Assembly (NCBI GenBank): GCA_902777335.1
Contig: CACYTF010000029.1
Location: 1 to 57,630, forward strand
Direction of reading: 5' to 3'
From: an uncultured Eubacteriales bacterium
GTDB taxonomy: Bacteria; Bacillota; Clostridia; Christensenellales; Aristaeellaceae
DNA length: 57,630 bases
Within the stretch, counting starts at the first letter, position 1. Each line of letters opens with the position of its first letter. Under the pieces are notes generated by a model. The model had not been told where the DNA came from. It saw nothing but the letters and a program-made list of their open reading frames with translations, and did no database searches. Of this stretch, positions 27,235-35,232 are shown one piece after another. The translations under genes and the position numbers were made by a program.

Positions 27235-28113
27235 CTATCCCTTCACCGCGCCGGCGATGAAGCTCTCCTGAATCTGCTTGCTCAGGAAAACGTACACCAG
27301 CAGCGTCGGGATGGTCGCCAGCGACAGGGCCGCGCCGATGGGGCCCCAGTCGGTGGTGTACTGGCCGGACAGCGCCTGCACGCCGACGGGCAGCGTCTTG
27401 ATGGCGTCCTTGCTGATGAACACGTTGGCGAACATCAGCTCGTTCCAGCACTGCAGGAACGTGTAGATGCCCACCGTGGCCACGGCCGGCAGCATCAGCG
27501 GCGCGATGATCCGCAGGAACGTGCCCCACACGCCGCAACCGTCGATGGAGGCCGCCTCGTCCAGGTCATAGGGTATGTCGCCCATGAAGCCGGTGGAGAT
27601 CAGTATGCCCATCGCCAGCGAGAACGCGGAGTAGGGGATGATGACCGCCCAGTAGGTCGAGAGCATGTGCAGCTTGGATAGCGAAACATAGATCGGCACG
27701 ATGGAGGCGTGGATCGGTATCGTCAGGCCCAGCATGAAGAACTTGTTCATGGCCTTGCGGGGCTTCCACACCAGCCGCGTCATGGCGTAGGTGGCCATGA
27801 ACGAGGCGATCAGCGTGATCAGTATCGTCGCCGCGGCGACGATCACGCTGTTCAGGAAGTACCGGTACATGTGCCCGGTGTTCAGCGCCTGGCTGTAGTT
27901 GCTCCAGATCCAGTAGCGGGGCAGGCCGATCACGTTTTCGCCGAAGATCTCGGTGTTGTTCTTCAGCGAGAAGGTCAGCATCCAGTACACCGGGAACAGG
28001 CAGATGATCGCCCAGAGGATGAGCCCCGCGTAGGCCAGCACGTCCGAGGCGTGGATGATCTTTCTCTTCTTGACTTCCATCGGAGGATACTTCTTTGTCA
28101 TGGTCGTATTCAT
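27235..28113 (-). CDS. CUT1 sugar ABC transporter permease (MalG-like)
   Basis: This is a 292-residue inner permease with six membrane helices and the EAA loop EAASIDGCGVWGTFLRIIAP that contacts the ATPase. The sequence fits the MalG/AraQ branch of carbohydrate importers. ATG 28113 is preceded by GGAGGATAAGTGAT and lies just after the stop of the other permease. No ATPase gene belongs to this operon; in many Bacillota a shared MsmX-type ATPase energises such importers. Confidence 0.93.
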   Translation of the reverse strand: MNTTMTKKYPPMEVKKRKIIHASDVLAYAGLILWAIICLFPVYWMLTFSLKNNTEIFGENVIGLPRYWIWSNYSQALNTGHMYRYFLNSVIVAAATILITLIASFMATYAMTRLVWKPRKAMNKFFMLGLTIPIHASIVPIYVSLSKLHMLSTYWAVIIPYSAFSLAMGILISTGFMGDIPYDLDEAASIDGCGVWGTFLRIIAPLMLPAVATVGIYTFLQCWNELMFANVFISKDAIKTLPVGVQALSGQYTTDWGPIGAALSLATIPTLLVYVFLSKQIQESFIAGAVKG

Positions 28114-28114
28114 A

Positions 28115-28996
28115 TCACTTATCCTCCCTGAAAGCCAGACTGATCAGAAGCGCGAACGCGAAGCACAGCAGTATCAGCATCACCGCGATGGTGCTGCCCA
28201 TGCCGTAGCGGTTGCGCAGGAACAGCATGCTGATCATCAGCGTGCTGGGCACCTCGGTGGCGTGGTTCGGGCCGCCGTTGGTAAGCACGTAGATCAGGTC
28301 GAAGGACTTCAGCGAGCCGGTCACCGCGAAGATGACGCTCACGCGCAGTATCGGCTTGATGTAGGGGATGACGATGTAGCGGTTCACCTGGCTCTCGGTG
28401 CAGCCGTCGATCATCGCCGCCTCGTTCAGCTCCGGCGGCACGCCCTTGACGCCCGCGTACATCAGCAGCATGTGATAGCCCACGTACTGCCACAGGATCG
28501 GCACGAAGCAGGCCCACAGCGCCACCTTCTTGTCGCCCAGCCAGATCTTCGCCCAGTCTTCGCGCCCCAGCGACCGCAGCAGCATGTTCAGCACGCCGTA
28601 GTCGGGGTTGTAGATCTTCAGCCACAGCTGGCCGATGACCACCGTGGAGATCAGCACGGGCATGAAGTAGATGGACAGGAAGGCCCGCTCGCCGGGGATC
28701 TTCTTGCCCAGCTTCAGCGCCAGCAGCAGCGCCAGGGGCAGCTGAATGCCCACCGAGAACAGCGCCAGCAGCAGGGAGTTGCCCAGCGCGCGCATGAACT
28801 TGATGGAGTTGCTGGTGAACAGCTCGCGGTAGTTCCCGAGGCCGATGTACTCGGCCACCTTGCCGGGGCCGCCCCAGTTGAAGAAGCTGTAGTAGCCCGA
28901 CATGATGATCGGCGCGATCAGCACGCCGATGAACAGGATCAGCGCCGGCAGCAGGAATGCCAGGATACTCAGCTTGTAGGAGAGTGGTCTTTTCAT
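28115..28996 (-). CDS. CUT1 sugar ABC transporter permease (MalF/UgpA-like)
   Basis: This is a 293-residue permease with six membrane helices and the EAA loop NEAAMIDGCTESQVNRYIVIP. The N-terminal KLSILAFLLPALILFIGVLIAP is typical of MalF/UgpA/LacF proteins. It forms the heterodimeric channel with the protein encoded at 27235-28113. ATG 28996 follows AAAGGGTG. It is separated from the binding-protein gene by a terminator-like hairpin, which should lower its expression relative to the binding protein. Confidence 0.93.
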   Translation of the reverse strand: MKRPLSYKLSILAFLLPALILFIGVLIAPIIMSGYYSFFNWGGPGKVAEYIGLGNYRELFTSNSIKFMRALGNSLLLALFSVGIQLPLALLLALKLGKKIPGERAFLSIYFMPVLISTVVIGQLWLKIYNPDYGVLNMLLRSLGREDWAKIWLGDKKVALWACFVPILWQYVGYHMLLMYAGVKGVPPELNEAAMIDGCTESQVNRYIVIPYIKPILRVSVIFAVTGSLKSFDLIYVLTNGGPNHATEVPSTLMISMLFLRNRYGMGSTIAVMLILLCFAFALLISLAFREDK

Positions 28997-29013
28997 GGTG
29001 GGAGCACCCTTTC

Positions 29014-29067
29014 AAAAAAAGAGGGAGACGGTCCCTCTCGGGATTGGATCCCTTGCGAGACCGTCTC
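29014..29067 (-). terminator. Attenuator between binding protein and permease genes
   Basis: On the minus strand GAGACGGTC (29059-29067) pairs with GACCGTCTC (29025-29033). A smaller GGGAT/ATCCC stem lies inside, and a run of seven T follows at 29014-29020. It probably terminates part of the transcripts. Confidence 0.75.
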
Positions 29068-29110
29068 TTCTTTCATTCTAACGCGTAACCGCGGAATGAA
29101 TCTGGATGGA

Positions 29111-30346
29111 TTACTGCAGATCGGCAGCCAGACCGGCGATGAAGCCAGCGCCGTCGATGTCGCCGCCGTACACCTGGCCCACATAGTCCAGATAGGTGTT
29201 GGCAGCGTCAGCGCTCATAGCGGTGTCGCCGAAGAGCACCATGCCTTCCGCGTTCGCGACGATGTCGGCAACCGCGGCCACCAGGGGCTTCACAGCGCTG
29301 GTGTCATAGTCGGGCGTCCAGGCGGGCAGACCGGAACCGGCCAGATAACCGTAGTGGCAGATGGCCTTGCCCAGCTCCATGGCGGCGTTGGCAGCCAGCT
29401 CGCCGTTCTTGGAGGAAGCGGAAACCGCCAGCGTGTCGGACGGGCCGCCGATGACCTGGCCGTAGGTGGCCTTCTCGGCGTTCATCACGGGGAACAGAGC
29501 GACCTGGAAGTTGCCCTCGGCGTCGTTGACCTCGCCGCAGTTCCAGGAGCCGTTCTGATAGAAGGCGTACTTGCCGGCGATGAAGTTGGCCTTGACTTCG
29601 TCATTGCCCAGGGCGATGCCGTTGGGATCGAAGTAGCCGCCGTTGATCATGTCCTGGAAGGTGCTGACGGAAGCGGCGATGCCCTCGTCATTCCAGGTCT
29701 GACGGCCAGCAAACACCTCGTTCAGGGCCTCGTAGCCGATGGTCTTCTCGATGATGGGCTCCAGGTACTCGGTCACGCACCAGGTCTCCTTGCCGGCGCA
29801 GCCGAAGGGGGTGATGCCGGCGGCGACCAGCGCGTCGCAGCAGGCGGTCAGATCTTCGTAGGTCTGGGGCACATGATCCCAGCCGGCCTGGGCCAGCAGG
29901 TCCATGTTGGCGAACAGCGTGACGATGTTCATGGTCAGCGGCACGCCGTACTTCTTCCCGCCGTAGGAGGCGTTCTGGGTCATGACCTCGGGCAGGCTCT
30001 CGGCGAACGCCGGATAGATGTCATCCAGGCAGTAGACATTGCCCATGTCCACGAAGTCGCCCAGGAAGGCGCCGGCCCAGGTGAAGAAGATGTCCGGCAG
30101 GGAGTCCGGATCGGCCATGGCGGCCTTGATCTTGGTCTTGTAGGACTGGTTCTCGAAGGCTTCCCACTCGATCTTCACGTCGGGATGGGCGGCCTCGTAC
30201 TCGGCGATGGCGGCCTCGTAGGCGGGGCGGTTCGCGTCAGACTCGGTGGCGATACACCACATGGTCAGGGTGGTCTGCTCGGCCAGCGCACAGACACTGC
30301 TCAGCGCCAGAAGCGCGACCAACAGGGCGGCTAACAGTTTCTTCAT
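29111..30346 (-). CDS. Extracellular sugar-binding protein (CUT1)
   Basis: This 411-residue family 1 solute-binding protein has a signal peptide (MKKLLAALLVALLALSSVCALAEQ, probable cleavage after ALA). The mature part begins TTLTMWCIATESDANRPAYEAA and has the SBP_bac_1 layout with PDIFFTWAGAF and a Trp-rich ligand region. A Cys lies near the signal peptide end, but not in a proper lipobox, so a lipoprotein anchor is doubtful. ATG 30346 follows AAGGAGGATG; the longer frame lacks a binding site. It delivers sugar to the two permeases downstream. The ligand is unknown, though the neighbouring amylase and fucosidase point to oligosaccharides. Confidence 0.9.
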   Translation of the reverse strand: MKKLLAALLVALLALSSVCALAEQTTLTMWCIATESDANRPAYEAAIAEYEAAHPDVKIEWEAFENQSYKTKIKAAMADPDSLPDIFFTWAGAFLGDFVDMGNVYCLDDIYPAFAESLPEVMTQNASYGGKKYGVPLTMNIVTLFANMDLLAQAGWDHVPQTYEDLTACCDALVAAGITPFGCAGKETWCVTEYLEPIIEKTIGYEALNEVFAGRQTWNDEGIAASVSTFQDMINGGYFDPNGIALGNDEVKANFIAGKYAFYQNGSWNCGEVNDAEGNFQVALFPVMNAEKATYGQVIGGPSDTLAVSASSKNGELAANAAMELGKAICHYGYLAGSGLPAWTPDYDTSAVKPLVAAVADIVANAEGMVLFGDTAMSADAANTYLDYVGQVYGGDIDGAGFIAGLAADLQ

Positions 30347-30378
30347 GGGTACATCCTCCTTCAAATTGAGTTGTTACA

Positions 30379-30407
30379 ATTATATCACAAACTGTCGGAT
30401 TTGTGAA
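30379..30407 (-). promoter_or_regulatory. Promoter of the sugar importer with an internal inverted repeat
   Basis: On the minus strand TTCACA (30402-30407) and TATAAT (30379-30384) are 17 bp apart. A perfect inverted repeat, TCACAAA (30385-30391) and TTTGTGA (30400-30406), fills the spacer and would place a repressor between the two boxes. Confidence 0.7.
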
Positions 30408-30566
30408 GAGTTGGGGTAGTCAAATATTGCGGTGTTACTCAAAAAAGCAATCGAAAATTGCGGTATCGGCCCTGAACCGGTCAAAGTGTGCGTTATGAGG
30501 GCCTGCCCGCGGTTTTACGCCGATTCAACAGGGGGGTGATGGCGGCGGGACGGGGAGGGCGCTATA

Positions 30567-31982
30567 ATGAAGCGGACGGGAGGTTGTGTCGGCTTGCAAA
30601 AGACGGTGAACGGGAAAAGGCGCACGCTGTGGATCGTGCTGGCGCTGGCCTGGCCCACGATGCTGGAGCAGCTATTGCAGGTGGCGGCCCAGTACGTGGA
30701 TTCGGCCATGGTGGGCCGCCTGGGCGCGGCGGCCACGGCCGCGGTGGGCGCGACGGTGACGATCAACTGGATGGTGGGCAGCACCCTGTCGGCGCTGGGC
30801 ATCGGCTTTCTGGCCTACATCGCCCGGGAGGTCGGCGCGCGGCGCTACGAAAACGCCGCCCGGGCCGTGGCCCAGTCGGCGCTGGCGGTGCTGGTCTCCG
30901 GCCTGGCGTTTACCGCGCTCACGCTGCTGCTGAGCCCCTACATTCCCGGCTGGATGAACGCCAGCCCCGAGATTTGCGAGGCGGCCGCCCGGTACTTCTT
31001 CATCATCTATTCGCCGATGCTGCTGCGCGCGGCCACGGTGATCTTCGGCACGGTGCTGCGGGCCTCCGGGGACACCCGCACGCCGATGAAGGTGAACCTG
31101 CTGGTGAACCTGGTGAACGTGATCCTCAACTGGCTGCTGATCTACGAGACGCGCAGCGTGACGCTGTTGGGCCTGACGGTGCGCGTGCCCGGCGCGGGGC
31201 TGGGCGTCACCGGGGCGGCCATCGGCACGGCGGCGGGCTTTGCCGTGGGCGGCGTGGCGATGACCCGGGCGCTGTGGCGGCACCCGACCCTCTCGCCCAG
31301 GGGCCGGAGCCTGAAGCCGGACTGGAGCATCATGAAGCCCTGCCTGAAGGTGGCGGTGCCCGCGGCGCTGCAGCGCTTCGGCACGTCCTTTGGCTACGTG
31401 GCCTTCGCCTCGCTGATCAACGCCCTGGGCACGGTGGCCACCGCGGCCCACAGCATCGCCAACACCGCCGAGTCGGCGTTCTACATACCGGCCTACGGCA
31501 TACAGACCGCCGCCGCCACCCTCTCGGGCAACGCCAACGGCATGAAGGATCAGAGCTACATGAAGGCCGTCACCCGCACGCTGCTGATCCTGGAGCCGGC
31601 GCTGATGGCCGTCTCCGGCGCGACGCTGTTTCTGCTGGCCCCGCGGATGATGGCGATGTTCACCCCCGATGAGGCGGTGATCAGCCTGGGCACGACGGTG
31701 TTGCGGATGGTGGCCGTCACCGAGCCGCTGTACGGCGTGGCGGTGGTGCTGGAGGGCATATTCATGGGCGTGGGGGACACGATGTACGCCTTCGGCTGCA
31801 ACATCGTGGGCATGTGGGGCCTGCGGGTCGCCGGTACGGCGATACTGACCCGCGCCTTCGGCCTGGGTCTCACCGCCGCCTGGGGCGCGATGATCGCCCA
31901 CAACATACTGCTGTTCGTGCTGTTCGTACTCCACTACCGGAGCCAGAAGTGGAACCCGCTGCTCAGCGGGGAGAAGTTCTGA
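30567..31982 (+). CDS. MATE family efflux transporter
   Basis: This 471-residue protein has twelve predicted membrane helices. MATE hallmarks are LAWPTMLEQLLQVAAQYVDSAMVG in the first half (shown here in part: LAWPTMLEQ, YVDSAMVG), the LRASGDTRTPM loop, and the second-half AAHSIANTAESAFY. It exports cations, drugs or metabolites using an ion gradient; the substrate is not predictable. ATG 30567 follows GGGGAGG. A TTG at 30594 behind GGGAGG is an alternative start, and TATAAT at 30563-30568 would then be a -10 box. Confidence 0.92.
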   Translation: MKRTGGCVGLQKTVNGKRRTLWIVLALAWPTMLEQLLQVAAQYVDSAMVGRLGAAATAAVGATVTINWMVGSTLSALGIGFLAYIAREVGARRYENAARAVAQSALAVLVSGLAFTALTLLLSPYIPGWMNASPEICEAAARYFFIIYSPMLLRAATVIFGTVLRASGDTRTPMKVNLLVNLVNVILNWLLIYETRSVTLLGLTVRVPGAGLGVTGAAIGTAAGFAVGGVAMTRALWRHPTLSPRGRSLKPDWSIMKPCLKVAVPAALQRFGTSFGYVAFASLINALGTVATAAHSIANTAESAFYIPAYGIQTAAATLSGNANGMKDQSYMKAVTRTLLILEPALMAVSGATLFLLAPRMMAMFTPDEAVISLGTTVLRMVAVTEPLYGVAVVLEGIFMGVGDTMYAFGCNIVGMWGLRVAGTAILTRAFGLGLTAAWGAMIAHNILLFVLFVLHYRSQKWNPLLSGEKF

Positions 31983-31986
31983 GCAC

Positions 31987-32047
31987 CCAAAATCAAGGGG
32001 ACGGTTCTCTGTGTCATTGACACAGAGAACCGTCCCCTTGATTTTGG
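31987..32047. repeat. REP-like perfect palindrome (30-bp arms)
   Basis: Two perfect 30-bp arms, CCAAAATCAAGGGGACGG onward and its complement, are separated by one base. It fills almost the whole gap between the convergent MATE and kinase genes. From memory, the GGGGACGGTTCTCTGTGTC core resembles dispersed GGGGACGG palindromes found in many bacterial genomes, often linked with REP-associated transposases. No transposase is present here. Confidence 0.8.
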
Positions 32048-32920
32048 TCACCGGTTCATATACGCTTCCACGTCTGCCCGGGTGCCTGTGAAGGGGCCGG
32101 GGGTCTCCATTTTCAGGGAGACGCAGGCGGTGGCGTAGCGCAGGGCCGCGTCGATGTCGCTGCCCAGCGCGCGCATGGCGATGTAGCTGCCGAACACGGT
32201 GTCGCCCCGGCCGGTGCGGCCGCTGAGGTTGCGGGAGGTCACCGGATACGCGCACATGCGCCTGCCGTCGAAGGCCAGCATCTCGCTGTTGTGGGAGATC
32301 AGCACCTCCCGGACGCCCCATTCGATCAGCTTCCGCGCGGCCTCCCGGCGGTCGGTAAGCCCGGTGAGGATCTCCGCCTCGGCGGCGTCGGCCTTCAGTA
32401 TGTCGAAGCAGGGCAGGTATCTGCGCTTGTCCTCCCAGTCGCGAAACACGAGCTTGCCGCCCTCGTTGCGGCGCAGGAAGCCCTGTATGTCGCAGGTCAG
32501 AAGCCCCTTGCCGGCGAGGGCCTCGATCAGTGTGTTCGGGAAATCGCCGTACAGAAGCCCGGCCAGGTGCGTCATTTTGCGCGGTATGTCCGGCACCTCC
32601 TCGGGGGTGATCGGGTCGGACTGGGCCGCGCACAGCGCCTCCCGCCGCTCCCGGTCGGCGGTGAAGTAGCGGTTGCGCATCTCGGTGGTGTGCCGGGAGG
32701 ACAGTATGGCGATGTCCTCCGGCGGCAGATGGAAGGCCCGCGGCACCTCCGTGTCTTCCGGCGCGGCCTTGACGGCGGCAAACACCTTTGCCCCCGTGGC
32801 CGCCGCCGCGGGCGTGCAGAACGTCACCGCCCCGCCCACGATCCGGCTCTCCTCGCCGGTGTAGTCGATGTTCACATCCCGGGTCGCGGGCCCGAGGATC
32901 AGAAGGTCGTAATGTTGCAT
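32048..32920 (-). CDS. PfkB-family carbohydrate kinase-like protein
   Basis: This is a 290-residue ribokinase-fold protein. The N-terminus LLILGPATRDVNIDY and the GGAVTFCTPAAAATGAKV segment match PfkB sugar kinases. The ATP/catalytic signature is present as GRTGRGDTVFGSY, with the catalytic base at Asp240; the usual GAGD is GRGD here. It should phosphorylate a sugar or sugar-like alcohol. It is the last gene of the HAD/phosphoglycerate-mutase transcript, 15 bp after the mutase, so a linked role in metabolising small phosphorylated compounds is likely. The substrate is unknown. Confidence 0.8.
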   Translation of the reverse strand: MQHYDLLILGPATRDVNIDYTGEESRIVGGAVTFCTPAAAATGAKVFAAVKAAPEDTEVPRAFHLPPEDIAILSSRHTTEMRNRYFTADRERREALCAAQSDPITPEEVPDIPRKMTHLAGLLYGDFPNTLIEALAGKGLLTCDIQGFLRRNEGGKLVFRDWEDKRRYLPCFDILKADAAEAEILTGLTDRREAARKLIEWGVREVLISHNSEMLAFDGRRMCAYPVTSRNLSGRTGRGDTVFGSYIAMRALGSDIDAALRYATACVSLKMETPGPFTGTRADVEAYMNR

Positions 32921-32935
32921 ATGTGATCGCTCCTG

Positions 32936-34495
32936 TTATTTATACTGTGCGCCTTTCCCCAGCACCATGCACTCATACGCCTTGCGCACCTTTTCGTAGT
33001 TGCCGTCGCGGTCCAGGGCCAGGCCGCGGCCGATGCCGTCCACCACCTGGCCGCGGCCGATGGCATTCAGCCTGTCCTCCAATTCGGCAAGCAGCTGTGG
33101 GGCGCTGCCCGGCGGGGTGCTGCGGCCGTCGAATATGATGTGCAGGTACACCTCCAAACCCTCGGCCATCTCGGTGAGCATCAGCGGGTAGTCGATGCAG
33201 CCGTGGCTGGACTTGTAGGTCAGGTAGGCGATCAGGTGCAGCGGATGGCCGCCGCGGCGGGCGTCGTCGATGGCCTTCAGGAACACCGGGTTGCGCCTGA
33301 AGTCGCCGCTCTTGATGGCCCGGTCCATGCGCACGTCGTCCTGGGCCACCACGCGGCCCGCGCCCAGGTTGTTGTGGCCCGCCTCGGAGTTGCCGGGCTT
33401 GCCCGCCTGCAGGCCCGCGTCCTCGCCGGAGGCGTCCAGGCGGCTGTTGGGCCAGCGCTGGAGCAGCGCGTCCCAGCCGGGGGTGTCGGCCAGGTGGATG
33501 GCGTCGTTGTCGTCGCCGCTGCCGTAGCCCCAGCCGTCCAGTATGATCAGCATCACCTTTTCCGCGCGCACGTCGCCCTTCGCGATCAGGCTTTCGCCGG
33601 TCATTTCGGCGGGCTTATCCAGGCCCAGCAGCGAGAGCACCGTGGGGGCCACGTCGGCCAGCCGCCCGTCGCGCAGCGAAGCGGGCCGCGCCTGGGGGTC
33701 GATCAGCAAAAAGGGCACCCGGTTGGTGGTGTGCGCCACGTGGGGCTTGCCCGCCTCGGTGTACAGCGTCTCGATGTTGCCGTGGTCGGCGGTGACCAGC
33801 ACCACGTAGCCCTTCTGACGGGCGTCCTCGGCCACGCGGGCCACCGTTTCGCTGACCACGTGGCAGGCGGTCAGCTTGGCCTCGGCGTTGGCGGTGTGGC
33901 CGATCACGTCGCCGTTGGCGAAGTTGGTCAGTATGAAGTCGTACCCCAGCTCCGCCGCGGCCATCACCCGCTCCGCCACCTCCGGCAGGCTCAGCTCCGG
34001 CTTCAGGTCGAAGGGGATGCCCTTCGGCGACGGCACGCGCAGATCGTCCTCGCCGGGGAACGGCTGGTTCTCGCCGCCGTTGAAGAAGAAGGTGACGTGG
34101 GCGTACTTCTCGCTCTCGGCGCAATGGAACTGGCGAAGGCCCGCCTCGCTGATGGCCTGGGCCAGCGGCCGGTGCACCTTCTCCGGCGCGAAGGCGATGG
34201 GCAGGTCCCTGAACTTCTCGTGGTACATGGTCATGATCACAAATTCCAGGTCCTTCAGGCCCTGCCGGGGGAATTTGTCGAAGCCGGGGTCGGTGAAGGC
34301 CTCGGTCAGCTCGATCTCCCGCTCGCCCCGGCGGCAGCAGAAGACCACGCTGTCGCCGTCCGCGATCTTGCCCACCGGACGCCCTTCGGCGTCCACGCGC
34401 GCCATCGGCGACAGGGAATAGTCGGTCTCCCCCCGGTCGTAGGCCGCCTGTACGGCCCTTGCCAGCGCCAGCGCGCCGCGATCTGTGTTTGCCAT
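32936..34495 (-). CDS. Circularly permuted cofactor-independent phosphoglycerate mutase
   Basis: This 519-residue protein has every part of iPGM (normally about 510 residues) but in rotated order. Residues 1-304 match the usual C-terminal half: ERE..AFTDPGFDKFPR, EKYAHVTFFFNGG, NFANGDVIGHT (Asp196, His200), TADHGN (Asp237, His238), HVAHTTN (His252/255) and GRLADVAPT up to MTGESLI. After a short AKGDVRA link, residues 312-519 match the usual N-terminal half: VMLIILDGWGYG (metal ligand Asp320), GNSEAGH (nucleophile Ser370), FDGRSTPP (456-462), LDRDGNYEKV and GKG near the end. All metal ligands and the catalytic Ser are kept, so activity converting 3- to 2-phosphoglycerate is plausible. One change is LTYKSSHG where standard enzymes have a DGGVHSH-type segment. 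ATG 34495 follows AGGAGG at 7 bp, and the frame is continuous. Confidence 0.92.
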   Translation of the reverse strand: MANTDRGALALARAVQAAYDRGETDYSLSPMARVDAEGRPVGKIADGDSVVFCCRRGEREIELTEAFTDPGFDKFPRQGLKDLEFVIMTMYHEKFRDLPIAFAPEKVHRPLAQAISEAGLRQFHCAESEKYAHVTFFFNGGENQPFPGEDDLRVPSPKGIPFDLKPELSLPEVAERVMAAAELGYDFILTNFANGDVIGHTANAEAKLTACHVVSETVARVAEDARQKGYVVLVTADHGNIETLYTEAGKPHVAHTTNRVPFLLIDPQARPASLRDGRLADVAPTVLSLLGLDKPAEMTGESLIAKGDVRAEKVMLIILDGWGYGSGDDNDAIHLADTPGWDALLQRWPNSRLDASGEDAGLQAGKPGNSEAGHNNLGAGRVVAQDDVRMDRAIKSGDFRRNPVFLKAIDDARRGGHPLHLIAYLTYKSSHGCIDYPLMLTEMAEGLEVYLHIIFDGRSTPPGSAPQLLAELEDRLNAIGRGQVVDGIGRGLALDRDGNYEKVRKAYECMVLGKGAQYK

Positions 34496-34509
34496 GTGGT
34501 TGCCTCCTG

Positions 34510-35232
34510 TCAGTTCAGCGCCGGAAACAGCTCCAGCAGCTGGGAAAAGTGGGTGATGAAGCGGTCCGGGCGGTTCTCGTCCGTCACCGGCTGGGGCTTC
34601 TTGTCCGGGTATTGCACGGCCACCGTCATGCCCAGCCCGGCGGCCTTCGCGCCGACGATGTCCCGGTTCAGGTTGTCGCCGACGTAGCAGGTGTTCTCCG
34701 GCGCGCTGCCGCATTCGTCCAGCGCGTAGTAGTAGATGGCCGGGTGGGGCTTTCGGATCAGGCACACCGACGACTGCTGCACCGTCTTGAAATAGGGCCG
34801 CAGGCCGTCCCGGTCCAGCCAGTCGTCCACCTCTTCCACGCCCACCAGGTCGCTGACGATGCCCAGCTTGTAGCCCCGGGCGTGCAGGGCCTTCACGGTC
34901 TCGACGCCGCCGTCGGTCACCACCCGCTCGCCCTTGGTCTTGCGGTAGGCCCAGGTCAGCGCGTCGGCGTTGGCCTCCACCCTTTCCCGGGGCAGGTCGA
35001 AGGCCAGCCAGCGGGTCCACAGGGTTTTGACCGGCGCCTCGCAGTAGAAGGTGAGCGCCCATTCGCGGTATTTGTCGTAGCGGGGCTCGATCACGTCCCG
35101 GTAGTAGACCTCCGGGTCCGCGTCCACGCCCAGCAGCCGGCAGATGTCCGCCTTGGCGGCGCGGCTGTAGGCCGGGTCCTTGCGGATGACCCGAAGCGTG
35201 TCGCCCAGGTCGATGAAGATGGTGTCGATCAT
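34510..35232 (-). CDS. HAD-family hydrolase paralog 1
   Basis: This 240-residue HAD-fold protein has motif I IFIDLGDT (nucleophile Asp8), motif II around GIVSD, Lys motif III in IRKPHP, and motif IV VGDNLNRD. The helical insert after motif I indicates a C1 cap. The residue two after the nucleophile is Gly, not the Asp that serves as acid/base in most HAD phosphatases. ATG 35232 overlaps the previous gene's TGA as ATGA, so the genes are translationally coupled, and the permuted mutase starts 15 bp downstream. The substrate is unknown. Confidence 0.85.
   Translation of the reverse strand: MIDTIFIDLGDTLRVIRKDPAYSRAAKADICRLLGVDADPEVYYRDVIEPRYDKYREWALTFYCEAPVKTLWTRWLAFDLPRERVEANADALTWAYRKTKGERVVTDGGVETVKALHARGYKLGIVSDLVGVEEVDDWLDRDGLRPYFKTVQQSSVCLIRKPHPAIYYYALDECGSAPENTCYVGDNLNRDIVGAKAAGLGMTVAVQYPDKKPQPVTDENRPDRFITHFSQLLELFPALN

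Noticed and set aside
28055..30334. 759-codon open frame on the plus strand across the sugar importer
   Set aside because: It covers the antisense of both permeases and the binding protein, with low-complexity composition. The minus-strand genes have starts, binding sites and recognisable families.
33575..33590. Possibility that the phosphoglycerate mutase is two adjacent partial genes
   Set aside because: No stop, start site or frameshift lies between the halves. One frame runs 519 codons from a well-placed ATG, and both halves are needed to make one complete enzyme.
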